Positions 5,586 to 13,843 are shown, numbered from the stretch's first letter. The stretch: 17,341 nt of DNA from Lachnospiraceae bacterium (GCA_900751785.1 CAADSM010000111.1:1-17341); one strand, 5' to 3'. Program-made: numbers and translations. Notes: generated by a model not told the origin, from the sequence alone.

Positions 5586-8500
5586 TTAGTTTTCTTCTTT
5601 TCTCTTCTTAATGATCACGACTGCTCCTGCCGCAAGTACAGCTGCTGCCGCAAACGGAAGTACATTCGCCGTATCGCCTGTCTTTGCAGCGGAACTGTTG
5701 GAAGACGATGTCTTTCCTGAGGATGAAGAATTATTGTTCTTATCCGTAGAACCGCCGGTCTGATCCTGGCTTCCATCTCCAGTGCCGCCCTGCTGGCCGT
5801 CTCCGCCAGTGGATACCGGAGTCAGTTTTGCGATCGCATCCTCAAGCGCTGCTGCAGATGCATCTACCTCTTCCTGAGCTGCCTCCTCATTCGCGAATAC
5901 ATCCTTTGCTGCTGCAAGGGCGCTGCGCATTGCCGCGAAGCTCTCCGCCTCGTAATCAGCCTCATTGAGTCCCTCTGCCTGGCTGATCAGATCTTCGAGA
6001 AGACCTTTGTCCGGCTTCAGTCTCAGATTTGCCATGGCATCCATCAGATTTCTCCATGCTGTGTCCACGTCATCCTGCATTGCATTTCCGTCTGTATAGA
6101 CGTCTTTTGCATCTGCAAGAGCAGTTGTAAACGCATCTTTTCCTGCATCCAGATAGGCATCCAGGTTGTTGTTCATCTCATCAGCCAATGCGATTACTTT
6201 TTCAAGATCAGTCTTATCGCCTTTCTTGAACTCCAGATACTGCATCGCCTTGACCAGGCTGCTCCATGCTGTGTCCACATCGCTCTGTGTCACTGTGGTG
6301 TCGCCTTCCTGAACTCTTGCAAGTACATCCTTAGCAGCCTGCAGTGCGTTCTCGAAGTTTTCTTTCACCGCATCCACAACGCCGTCTGTGCTCGCGCCTT
6401 CCGCAAGCCCGATCACATACTCAAGGACTGCTGTGGAGATCTCTTCTCCCGGTTCCTCAGGCTCTTTGTTATTCTCGATCTTGAGGTTATCCAGGATAAT
6501 GTCAGCCGCCCCCATCTTCCACGGTTTTGATCCTGCGCTGCCCTCCGTGACGGATACATCCTCATTCGAATAAATTCCGATCCACCACTCATCTGAATCC
6601 GGAGTAAATGTGTAGGTATATGTACCGACCGGATCTGCAGCAGCCTTCAGGTTTTCATAATACTTGATAGAAGGATCATTTTTGCCGTTTGCCTTGATGT
6701 GCTCGCCTTCACCTACAACAAACGCATAGGTGTCGTCCATGCCCTGCTCATACTGGAAGGTTACTGTGTACTCCACACCTTCCTCAAATCTGTATGTCTG
6801 CGGGATCGTCTGGTATACAAGTCCGCCCAGTGATGTCAGCTGGTGGGCCTTCACGGACCACTCGCCGTCGATGACATCGTCGACGATCCTGTCATTCCAT
6901 CCGATCTGTGTATACGGTTCATTCTTTTCAGACAGATGAACCTTCACGTCTGTCGGGCGTCCCTGGTGGTCGCCGACTACGAACGGGTACAGGCCTTGGA
7001 TATTGTGCTCGAAATCCTGCTCGAACACGTTCTCATCCGTCCACTTGTCCACCTCGGACTTATCAACCTCTGCCACGCGCAGCTCGTCGAACTGAACTGT
7101 TCCCGCGCCAGCCTCCACGCGCAGTGTCAGGACTGCATCCGTGCTGTCCTCCGGAACCGTAAAGATGACCGGCATGTTCTGCATGTAGCTGCTTGTTCCC
7201 TCTGTGTTGTGCGCATTAACGCCTATGTAGGTCTTGACAACAGAACGCGCCGCGTAGTTGGATTCTGTTCCATCCTCCGTTGTCACCTCGATATACGCTT
7301 TCCTGTCGCTCTGATTGTCCACTGCGGTATAAGCCATATAGGTCTTTCCGCTCTCCAGTCCCGTGATGTCCTGTGATACGCTTACCTCCTCGGCATTGTC
7401 AGACACCTGAAGGACCGGGTTGCTGTTGTCGTCTTTCTTCACGATCTGTGCGGAACCATCATCGTTTCCTTTCACATCCCACGCATCGAATGTCTGGCTT
7501 GTGAAGTTCGGGTCAACAAGACCCGTTCCTTCGCCCCAGTTCATCTCTTCAAACGTGCGCTCTGCTTTTTCGCCCTTGTAGACAACATACGGAACTTCTG
7601 CTTCTGCACTGAGCGTGATGCTGCCGTCCACGACTTCGATCTCCTGTTCCTCTGTCCTGCCTGTGTCTGTCAGTTTGTAGACCTTGACAGTTGCCGCATC
7701 GCTCCACTCAGCCGGAAGCTCCCATGTAGTCTCGCCGCCGCTCCTGTTCCAGTGATACAGCTTCTGATCATCATCGGCCAGAGCCTCGCCATCTGCATCC
7801 CAGAACCACGGGATGAGGTATTTCTCTGTTGAAGCGTTCGTCCAGCTGCCATTCATATTAACTTCACCGGTAAGGATCATCTTTCCATTATAGTAGATCT
7901 CTCTGCCGCCGCTCTCTGTACGGAACACCTCTACCTCGTCCGAGCCGTCCTCGCTCTCCAGGCGGATGTACTTCTCTGTATTTCCGTCCTCAACGCTCTT
8001 CGTTTCATCGTTCTCCCATTCCATTACCAGATAGTGCTGGAGGAATTTTGTCGGAACATTGTCGTTAAAAGTTACAGTAACAAATGTGTCAAAATCTTTT
8101 GCTCTCTGCCAGCCTTCAAAGCTTACGGAGTTCTCTCCCCCGAGCAGAGGATATACCATTGTTCCGCCGTATGCAGGATAATTTGCCTGCCAGGAATCCT
8201 TCTGGTGATTGCGGATAAATCTCATGATATCGCTGTTAATTCCCTTGCTGCCGGATCCGCCGTAATCGACGTCTACCGCCCAGTGGTTCCATGTCGAATC
8301 ATCCTCGTTCGCATAGCCCCACTCATTCGCGCAGCGCCAGCCTCTCTCGATGAACTGCTGTGAGATCTTATTCGTCTGCCATGTATCTGCCGACCATACA
8401 TCAAGATAGATGAAATCAAGATTGTCTTCATCTGTCAGCTGCTCTCTCAGAGAATCCAGACGCTGTGCACGCAGTCCTGATGTCAGATCGTACATGGTGT

Positions 8501-11057
8501 TCATGCTGTAGCTTTCATCTACCCAGTTCCATCCAAAGGATCCGATCCGCATAAGGTCTTCACTGAATGCATCCGCCTCAGGATATCCTTCGCTTGCATT
8601 GATGTGGATACCTATCTGCGTTCCGTACTCATGAGCGATCTTGAGGAGTTCATTTAAGTCCTCCGCTCCGCCGATACGGGTTCCGATATCGCCGTAATCC
8701 GGATGCGCTGAGTCGTGTCCTTCACTGGCGTATCCTTTGAGCAGCACCTGCTGTCCAAGGCCGTCTGTCGCGAGGTCCACCCTCTTGATCCCGTCCACTG
8801 TCTCCAGGAACGGATGCGCTGCCTGGCTCGCAAAGTTTTCCACGATACGGATCGTTACCATATCTTTTACATCTTCCCAACCTTCCGGATTGTGCATGAT
8901 CTCGCGGTATGCGATCGCGCCGTCCTGCCAGTCGACTTCGCCGTTGTCATTTGCATCTCTTGTGATGATCACGCTCATAGAAGGCAGATCACTCTTGACA
9001 CCTTCGTTTTCAAGCGTCCACACAGAGCTGCGCAGTCCGAGATAAGTAAACGAGTTTCCTTCTCCATCCATTGCGACTCCCGGAGACGCCGTCACTCTTA
9101 AGTCATTATTCTTCTCAGAGTTGCTGTACAGGCCTGCGCTGAACGTATCATTGGAAACGAATGCGTACATGCCTTCATACTCTCTGTACGCGCTTGAGGT
9201 CTGGGTAAAGCTGCGGTCGATATCTACAAAGTAGTCGCCCTTCTGAGTCGTGCTTCCGCTCATCTGCGCGTATGCAAGCTGAGCGCCGCTGTCCTGGTTC
9301 GTGACCGATGCCAGGAGCAGTCCCGGGATCTCAAGTGTGGAAAATGTTCCCGATGTCGTGTCGATGCTGTTCACATCGAATCTTACAATATTGTCTTCCA
9401 CCTTCAGCGTCGCCGTGATGACAGCCTCAACTCCGCCGCCGCTCACAGGGATCGTATAGACCGCGCTGTCCGCGGATACGTCGCACTGTACCTGCTCTGT
9501 ATCGACAGTCACCTGTGTGCCGTTGACCTTCAGCGTATTGATGCCGCGCGCCTGCGCCCACATCGTGTCGTCGTTGTCCTTGAATGTGTATTTCTGCACT
9601 CTCGGGAACTGCTTGTCGATCACAACGTCCATCACGTCTGATGAGATCGTTGCCGGATCGATGCCGATCTCGTCCTCGCCCGCATCTACGTCATAGACGT
9701 CCACTGTATAATCGTGCACCTGCACATGTCCCTGGCGCATCAGGAAACCTGCCGTACCTGCCGGAAGACTATTGAGGTTGTCCTCCAGTGTTCCCTTGCT
9801 GCCCGGAGTTGTATACCATCCGTCGGAGATCACCTGATCGTCCACAGTCACTACCACATCCGTGCCGTCAAACTGCAGCGTCACATGAGTCGTCTCCCCC
9901 ACTGCCGGAGCGGGGATCTTATCCCCTGTCGTCTTGTAGCATCCGACTCCGTTCACTCTTGTCTGCCAGTACCATCCCTGCGTAGAATCATATCCGACCC
10001 ATGCGCAGTTGTTGATGTCTGTCCAGCGGTATATGATCGCGAAATTGGAGCTGCTGCCATTTGCAGTTCCGAGATCTGTGAAATATGTATCGATCTTGCC
10101 GGTCCTGAACGGCTCTGAGCTGTATGCCGGGTCACTCGTATTCCTTGTAACGACCGGTGCATTCGGTACTGACTGATTGCTGTCCACCTGAATTTCATAA
10201 TAGTTCTTCGAATCCCTCTCGACTACGCTTACTGTCGAGTTCTGATCGAACGGCACCCATGTGTCGCTCTCCCAGTCATATTCGCCGTTGAAGGTATCGG
10301 AATTGACTGTATCCGTCATCTCGATATCTTTGACATACGCACCCGCCGTACTGCCGTATTTTCCGATCATGAGACCAGTATATCCGGCATGGATCTCACT
10401 GCCTCCGGCAGTCGCCACGGTACTCTCATTCGTAAATACCTGAGTCCTCTCACCCTTATAGGTGATCCACGCATTGATCACGCCTTCTTCAAACTGAACC
10501 TCTGCCGTGATCTCTTCCCCGGGTTCTGCCATTGTCTTAACGCCGCTGCTCAAAAGCTTCCGGCTGACATTTCCCGCTTTCCTCTGGAGATACCAGCCCT
10601 GGCTCGGGTCATAGGCAAAATACAGGCAGTCTCCCTGCTCCGTACAGCGGAACAGAAGTCCCATCCTGCTGATATCCGAAGTCGTCATCGGAGAGAGTGT
10701 TGCCTTGACCGAACCGTTCCTGATCTTGTCCGCCGCCTGGGTACTGTAGATCAGCGCACGGTTGCTCATGGCATTTCCCGCGCTGGAAGTGGCCTGGAAG
10801 TCCAGCCAGTTTGTCCCTTCGCTGATGATCTCGCCCTTGGTCAGCCCTTCGCTGCCGTTTACGACGCGCCACTCATAGTTGATCCATGCCGGATGTGCGG
10901 CATTCACCACGTCGTCATAGCTGGAGCTCTGCGCTTCTGCCGCCAGCGGATCAGCTTCACCTGCGGCAAATGAAGTCATGTTCGGTGTAATGACCATGGC
11001 TGCTGCAAGCGCTGCTGCGAGCATTGACTTCATCAGCTTCACACATTTTCTTTTCAT
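5586..11057 (-). CDS. Cell-wall-anchored endo-alpha-N-acetylgalactosaminidase, GH101
   Basis: A secreted mucinase of 1823 residues. GH101 enzymes release Gal-beta-1,3-GalNAc (core 1) from Ser/Thr of mucins by a retaining mechanism. Parts in order: signal peptide 1-32 (cut after SFAA); two related LamG/concanavalin-like modules at about 55-250 and 255-465 that share the pattern YDxxQGWYxQ; a galactose-mutarotase-like beta domain at about 475-700; an EF-hand-like calcium loop DANDNGEVD just before the barrel; the catalytic TIM barrel at about 730-1015, with nucleophile Asp886 in FIYLDVWS and acid/base Glu912 in CANEWGY; beta domains; CBM-like modules at about 1195-1320 and 1330-1515; three FIVAR helical repeats at about 1540, 1617 and 1681; a Gly/Ser/Asn-rich linker; then KTGD at 1792-1795, a hydrophobic segment and KKRKEEN. 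GGAGG lies seven bases before the ATG. No transporter or exoglycosidase is adjacent. The gene stands alone between two terminators. Confidence 0.95.
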   Translation of the reverse strand: MKRKCVKLMKSMLAAALAAAMVITPNMTSFAAGEADPLAAEAQSSSYDDVVNAAHPAWINYEWRVVNGSEGLTKGEIISEGTNWLDFQATSSAGNAMSNRALIYSTQAADKIRNGSVKATLSPMTTSDISRMGLLFRCTEQGDCLYFAYDPSQGWYLQRKAGNVSRKLLSSGVKTMAEPGEEITAEVQFEEGVINAWITYKGERTQVFTNESTVATAGGSEIHAGYTGLMIGKYGSTAGAYVKDIEMTDTVNSDTFNGEYDWESDTWVPFDQNSTVSVVERDSKNYYEIQVDSNQSVPNAPVVTRNTSDPAYSSEPFRTGKIDTYFTDLGTANGSSSNFAIIYRWTDINNCAWVGYDSTQGWYWQTRVNGVGCYKTTGDKIPAPAVGETTHVTLQFDGTDVVVTVDDQVISDGWYTTPGSKGTLEDNLNSLPAGTAGFLMRQGHVQVHDYTVDVYDVDAGEDEIGIDPATISSDVMDVVIDKQFPRVQKYTFKDNDDTMWAQARGINTLKVNGTQVTVDTEQVQCDVSADSAVYTIPVSGGGVEAVITATLKVEDNIVRFDVNSIDTTSGTFSTLEIPGLLLASVTNQDSGAQLAYAQMSGSTTQKGDYFVDIDRSFTQTSSAYREYEGMYAFVSNDTFSAGLYSNSEKNNDLRVTASPGVAMDGEGNSFTYLGLRSSVWTLENEGVKSDLPSMSVIITRDANDNGEVDWQDGAIAYREIMHNPEGWEDVKDMVTIRIVENFASQAAHPFLETVDGIKRVDLATDGLGQQVLLKGYASEGHDSAHPDYGDIGTRIGGAEDLNELLKIAHEYGTQIGIHINASEGYPEADAFSEDLMRIGSFGWNWVDESYSMNTMYDLTSGLRAQRLDSLREQLTDEDNLDFIYLDVWSADTWQTNKISQQFIERGWRCANEWGYANEDDSTWNHWAVDVDYGGSGSKGINSDIMRFIRNHQKDSWQANYPAYGGTMVYPLLGGENSVSFEGWQRAKDFDTFVTVTFNDNVPTKFLQHYLVMEWENDETKSVEDGNTEKYIRLESEDGSDEVEVFRTESGGREIYYNGKMILTGEVNMNGSWTNASTEKYLIPWFWDADGEALADDDQKLYHWNRSGGETTWELPAEWSDAATVKVYKLTDTGRTEEQEIEVVDGSITLSAEAEVPYVVYKGEKAERTFEEMNWGEGTGLVDPNFTSQTFDAWDVKGNDDGSAQIVKKDDNSNPVLQVSDNAEEVSVSQDITGLESGKTYMAYTAVDNQSDRKAYIEVTTEDGTESNYAARSVVKTYIGVNAHNTEGTSSYMQNMPVIFTVPEDSTDAVLTLRVEAGAGTVQFDELRVAEVDKSEVDKWTDENVFEQDFEHNIQGLYPFVVGDHQGRPTDVKVHLSEKNEPYTQIGWNDRIVDDVIDGEWSVKAHQLTSLGGLVYQTIPQTYRFEEGVEYTVTFQYEQGMDDTYAFVVGEGEHIKANGKNDPSIKYYENLKAAADPVGTYTYTFTPDSDEWWIGIYSNEDVSVTEGSAGSKPWKMGAADIILDNLKIENNKEPEEPGEEISTAVLEYVIGLAEGASTDGVVDAVKENFENALQAAKDVLARVQEGDTTVTQSDVDTAWSSLVKAMQYLEFKKGDKTDLEKVIALADEMNNNLDAYLDAGKDAFTTALADAKDVYTDGNAMQDDVDTAWRNLMDAMANLRLKPDKGLLEDLISQAEGLNEADYEAESFAAMRSALAAAKDVFANEEAAQEEVDASAAALEDAIAKLTPVSTGGDGQQGGTGDGSQDQTGGSTDKNNNSSSSGKTSSSNSSAAKTGDTANVLPFAAAAVLAAGAVVIIKKRKEEN

Positions 11058-11076
11058 TCACTTTCCTCCATTTCTT

Positions 11077-11098
11077 TTTTTAACACATTTGTTAAAAA
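11077..11098. promoter_or_regulatory. AT-rich palindrome at the GH101 start site (possible operator)
   Basis: TTTTTAAC and GTTAAAAA form an 8-bp inverted repeat around ACATTT. It lies just downstream of the proposed -10 box and about 20 bases upstream of the ATG, over the expected transcription start, so a bound repressor would block initiation. No match to the cre consensus was seen. Confidence 0.4.
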
Positions 11099-11099
11099 T

Positions 11100-11128
11100 A
11101 ATTTAACTGTTTTATCACTTTTTGTCCA
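11100..11128 (-). promoter_or_regulatory. Possible promoter of the GH101 gene
   Basis: On the minus strand TGGACA (11123-11128), a 17-base spacer and TAAATT (11100-11105). The -35 matches 5 of 6 and the -10 matches 4 of 6. The leader would be about 35 bases. The weak -10 fits a promoter that needs activation. Confidence 0.45.
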
Positions 11129-11150
11129 TATTTTCTTCACCTTTTCTTCG

Positions 11151-11178
11151 AATGTGCAAATTTTATGAACAAATGTGC
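11151..11178 (-). repeat. Tandem GCACATT boxes upstream of the GH101 promoter
   Basis: GCACATT (minus strand) is found at 11172-11178 and 11151-11157, spaced 21 bases. The left copy is extended as CACATTTGTT, which also occurs on the plus strand at 11084-11093 inside the start-site palindrome, apart from one base at its edge. Possible activator or repressor contacts; based on pattern only. Confidence 0.35.
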
Positions 11179-11224
11179 CAATACCGCTTTGTCTGATAGA
11201 GGAGAAAGTTTTTTATAAACAGAA

Positions 11225-11258
11225 ATCCCGGACAGAGCTCTCAAATTCCGTCCGGGAT
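11225..11258 (-). terminator. Terminator of the two-component operon
   Basis: ATCCCGGAC/GTCCGGGAT, a perfect 9-bp stem (11225-11233, 11250-11258) just past the kinase stop. On the minus strand it is followed by TTCTGTTTAT, a U-rich tail. Confidence 0.75.
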
Positions 11259-11262
11259 CACA

Positions 11263-12765
11263 CTATGCCTGCATCACGCTGGCATCTGTAACTTCCATAT
11301 TATTTTTTGCATCCAGTTCAAACCAAAATTCTACGCCGTTGTCAAAATTATTGACTCCGTATTTTTGATGAAACGATTCCATGATCGCCTTGACGATCGA
11401 AAGACCGATTCCGTTGCCGCCATACTCTCTTGTATGGGCCTTGTCCACCTTGTAGAACTTATCCCACAGTTTCGGCACGTCTTCCTCCGGGATCGGCTTG
11501 CCGCTGTTGAACACGGTCACCCTTGCTTTGCCGTCCTTCTTGATCACGCGGACCTCGATCCGTTTTTCATTCTCCACATGGTGGATCGCATTCGTCAGGT
11601 AATTCCTCACCACCTGCTCTGTCTTGAATTCATCTGCCCACACATAGACTGCCTCGTCTGCGATAAAATCGATCGTCGCGCCGGCCTGCTGCAGCAGGAT
11701 CTCGCAGCTTGCGATAACTCCTTTCACAAGACCTACGATGTCGAACCGTGCGAACTCGACTTCGTCCGAACCAAATTCGAGCTGGTTCAGTGTCAGCAGG
11801 TTCTTCACCATCCGGTTCATCTTGCCTGCTTCGTCCATGATCACATCGCAGTAAAATTCTCTGCTCTCCGGATCGTCATTGACGCCTTCCTTCAGGCCTT
11901 CCGCATATCCCTGTATGAGTGCAAGCGGCGTCTTGAGCTCATGGGACACATTGCCCAGGAACTCGTTCCGCATATCCTCCATCTTCTCCTTCTGCTCAAT
12001 GTCCTGCTGAAGCTGGTTGTTGGCGCGCTTCAGCTCTGATATCGTCTTTTCGAGCTGTCTGGACATCTTGTTGAAATTCTCACCCAGGATACCGATCTCA
12101 TTGCTCCCGCCGCTCGTGTACTTGTCGTCAAAATTCAGATTCGCCATAGACTCCGACAGCTTCGCCAGCTCCATGATCGGCTGAGTGATCTTTCTTGCGA
12201 AAAGCCAGACAAGGATTCCGCCCAGGATAACGCCTGTCACGCCGAGATAGATCAGAAACTGGTTCGCCAGGGCAGCGCTTTCCTTGATACTGGCAAGAGG
12301 ACTCCTCATAGTAAAGAAAAATCCATCCGAAATACTTCCCCACATTTCCAGATATTCCGTATCGTTCTCCGGATCCGTAGTCTTATAAATGATATAATCC
12401 GTATTCCGCTTGAGGACAACCTTGGGACTCTCATTCCGGTCAAAAATATTACGATACATCTGATTGTATAGAGGGTTCCCATCCTTGACAGTGGCCAGGA
12501 CCGTCTCATTGTCGCTGTTGATCACTGTCATGTCGATATTCGTCTCCTCCGCCTGATAGGCAATCTCCTGCACTGCCTGCGTAGTCAGGGTTTCATTCTG
12601 CAGAGCCTGGTCGACCACCTGGTAGGTGTCAAGCAGATCCTGCTCCTTATGAGAAATGTAGTATTCTTCCAGAAACCCTGAATTGACGATGAACACCGCA
12701 CAGAGAATAAACACCAGCAGGCCGATAAATACGGCTGTCATCTGTCTTCTCAATGAATATTTCAT
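11263..12765 (-). CDS. Sensor histidine kinase with HAMP domain
   Basis: Membrane sensor kinase of 500 residues, partner of the response regulator just upstream. Transmembrane segment 1 is at residues 10-29, an extracellular sensor region at 30-168, transmembrane segment 2 at 169-190, and a HAMP linker at about 190-245. A short coiled stretch with Gln/Lys-rich heptads follows, then HisKA with the phospho-acceptor His275 in NVSHELKTPLALIQGYAEGL. The HATPase domain has its N-box at NYLTNAIHHV (Asn392) and a G2 box YGGNGIGLSIVKA. The G1 box reads FNSGKPIP, the N-S-G variant of DxGxG that is common in VanS/CssS-like kinases of Clostridia, so I do not take it as loss of function. The ATG is three bases after the regulator stop, and its GGTGG site is inside the regulator's last codons, so the two are translationally coupled. 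The signal sensed is unknown. Confidence 0.94.
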   Translation of the reverse strand: MKYSLRRQMTAVFIGLLVFILCAVFIVNSGFLEEYYISHKEQDLLDTYQVVDQALQNETLTTQAVQEIAYQAEETNIDMTVINSDNETVLATVKDGNPLYNQMYRNIFDRNESPKVVLKRNTDYIIYKTTDPENDTEYLEMWGSISDGFFFTMRSPLASIKESAALANQFLIYLGVTGVILGGILVWLFARKITQPIMELAKLSESMANLNFDDKYTSGGSNEIGILGENFNKMSRQLEKTISELKRANNQLQQDIEQKEKMEDMRNEFLGNVSHELKTPLALIQGYAEGLKEGVNDDPESREFYCDVIMDEAGKMNRMVKNLLTLNQLEFGSDEVEFARFDIVGLVKGVIASCEILLQQAGATIDFIADEAVYVWADEFKTEQVVRNYLTNAIHHVENEKRIEVRVIKKDGKARVTVFNSGKPIPEEDVPKLWDKFYKVDKAHTREYGGNGIGLSIVKAIMESFHQKYGVNNFDNGVEFWFELDAKNNMEVTDASVMQA

Positions 12766-12768
12766 CTG

Positions 12769-13446
12769 TTATTCCACCTCGAATTTGTATCCCATGCCCC
12801 AGATGGTCTTGATAAACTCGCCCTTGTCGCCGAGCTTGCTCCTCAGCTTCTTCACATGGGTGTCGATCGTCCGGGCATCTCCGAAATAATCGTAATTCCA
12901 TACATTGTTCAGTATCTTTTCCCTGGAGAGCGCGATCCCCTGATTCTCGACAAAGTAAGCCAGGAGCTCGAACTCCTTGAAGCTTAAGTCTACCGGAGCG
13001 CCGTCGATCTTCACGATATGTGCCGCCTTGTCGATCGTGATCCCGCCCGCGCTGATCACGTCGCCTCCGTCCGTCCCCAGCGTCCTGCGCAGGATCGCAT
13101 TCACTCTCGCCACCAGGATCTTCGGGCTGAACGGTTTGGAAATATACTCATCCACGCCGAGTTCAAAGCCCTGGAGCTCATCCCTCTCCTCCGAGCGTGC
13201 TGTGAGCATGATGATCGGAACTTTGGAAGATTCCCTGATCTCACGGCACACCTGCCATCCGTCCATCTTCGGCATCATGACATCCAGGATGATCAGGGCA
13301 ATGTCCTTATCCTCATAAAAAACATCCATAGCCTCCATGCCGTCGCCTGCCTCCAGCACCGTGTATCCCTCACGGGTCAGGAAGTCCCTCACCAGCTTGC
13401 GCATCCTGCTCTCATCATCCACGACCAGTATCTTTATATTTTCCAT
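12769..13446 (-). CDS. OmpR/PhoB-family response regulator
   Basis: DNA-binding regulator of 225 residues. The receiver domain holds the acidic pair at Asp10-Asp11, the phospho-acceptor Asp55 in LIILDVMMPKMDGW, the Thr of MLTAR and the Lys of YISKPFSP. The C-terminal winged helix is of OmpR type (SFKEFELLAYFVENQ, TIDTHVKKLRSKLG, WGMGYKFE). I start it at 13446 (MENIKILVVDDE), which is where the receiver fold begins and has a GGGAGGAG site upstream; the longer open frame adds 25 residues of non-family sequence. It is the first gene of a two-gene operon with the sensor kinase. Target genes are not evident: neighbours are a mucinase downstream, behind a terminator, and a divergent Mn2+ exporter. 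Confidence 0.95.
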   Translation of the reverse strand: MENIKILVVDDESRMRKLVRDFLTREGYTVLEAGDGMEAMDVFYEDKDIALIILDVMMPKMDGWQVCREIRESSKVPIIMLTARSEERDELQGFELGVDEYISKPFSPKILVARVNAILRRTLGTDGGDVISAGGITIDKAAHIVKIDGAPVDLSFKEFELLAYFVENQGIALSREKILNNVWNYDYFGDARTIDTHVKKLRSKLGDKGEFIKTIWGMGYKFEVE

Positions 13447-13531
13447 CCTCGTTTCTCCTCCCATGCACTGTCCTTCCGCGTCCGCAGTACATATGCTCTG
13501 TGCCTTTCTTCCCTGCGGCATTCTGCATTAT

Positions 13532-13559
13532 CCTATATCTTAGCAGGGAAATATGTCAA
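13532..13559 (-). promoter_or_regulatory. Promoter of the two-component operon
   Basis: On the minus strand a perfect TTGACA (13554-13559), 16 bases, and TATAGG (13532-13537). It would give a leader of about 80 bases. It fires away from the mntP promoter, whose -35 is about 40 bases off. Confidence 0.6.
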
Positions 13560-13596
13560 TACTGTGAAAAAAGCCGGACAAAAAGCGAATCTTTCC

Positions 13597-13625
13597 TTGC
13601 CAAATCCCGCCCTTAATGATAATAT
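13597..13625 (+). promoter_or_regulatory. Promoter of the riboswitch-mntP transcript
   Basis: TTGCCA (13597-13602), 17 bases, TAATAT (13620-13625). Transcription would begin near 13632, right at the start of the riboswitch. An alternative -10, GATAAT, has a 15-base spacer. Confidence 0.6.
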
Positions 13626-13632
13626 ATTTTCA

Positions 13633-13775
13633 GTTCGTGAGGGAGTAATTGGCGTATTCCTGCGTGGTAAGTCAACATACTGATCCCGGCGGGATCTGGC
13701 TTATCTTAAATAATGAGACTCATGTACAGTATATTTTTGTTCCGCAGTGCGGGACGATCGCTTTGCTGTACATGT
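13633..13775 (+). promoter_or_regulatory. yybP-ykoY manganese riboswitch
   Basis: Aptamer of the Mn2+-sensing yybP-ykoY class. P1 is CGTGAG (13636-13641) with CTCATG (13719-13724). Conserved loop sequence GGGAGTA follows the 5' arm. P3 is GGTAAG/CTTATC (13666-13671, 13700-13705), holding the conserved TCAACATACTG on one side and CTGG on the other, then a 6-bp GATCCC/GGGATC cap. AATGAGACT precedes the P1 3' arm. After it comes a switching hairpin CATGTACAG/CTGTACATG (13721-13729, 13766-13774) that shares bases with P1. Position directly before an mntP gene agrees with the known role of this class in turning on Mn2+ export. Confidence 0.9.
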
Positions 13776-13783
13776 CTTTTCCG

Positions 13784-13812
13784 GCAGATGCAGCAGAGCG
13801 TCTGCTTTTTTA
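13784..13812 (+). terminator. Riboswitch-controlled terminator before mntP
   Basis: GCAGATGC/GCGTCTGC (8 bp with one G-U pair), loop AGCAGA, then TTTTTTATTTTAT. It lies between the aptamer and the mntP ribosome site and so would stop transcription before the gene. The loop and right arm can instead pair with GCTTTGCTG (13760-13768) to form an antiterminator. Confidence 0.85.
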
Positions 13813-13843
13813 TTTTATACTTTTCAGACAAAGGAGAAAAACA

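Noticed and set aside
6843..7376. Plus-strand open frame of 177 codons inside the GH101 gene
   Set aside because: It is antisense to the continuous, domain-rich GH101 frame and has no start signal or family character.
13649..13843. N-terminal extension of mntP
   Set aside because: The in-frame extension covers the riboswitch and its terminator. The family start [12 protein letters not shown] at 13844 has its own AAGGAG site.
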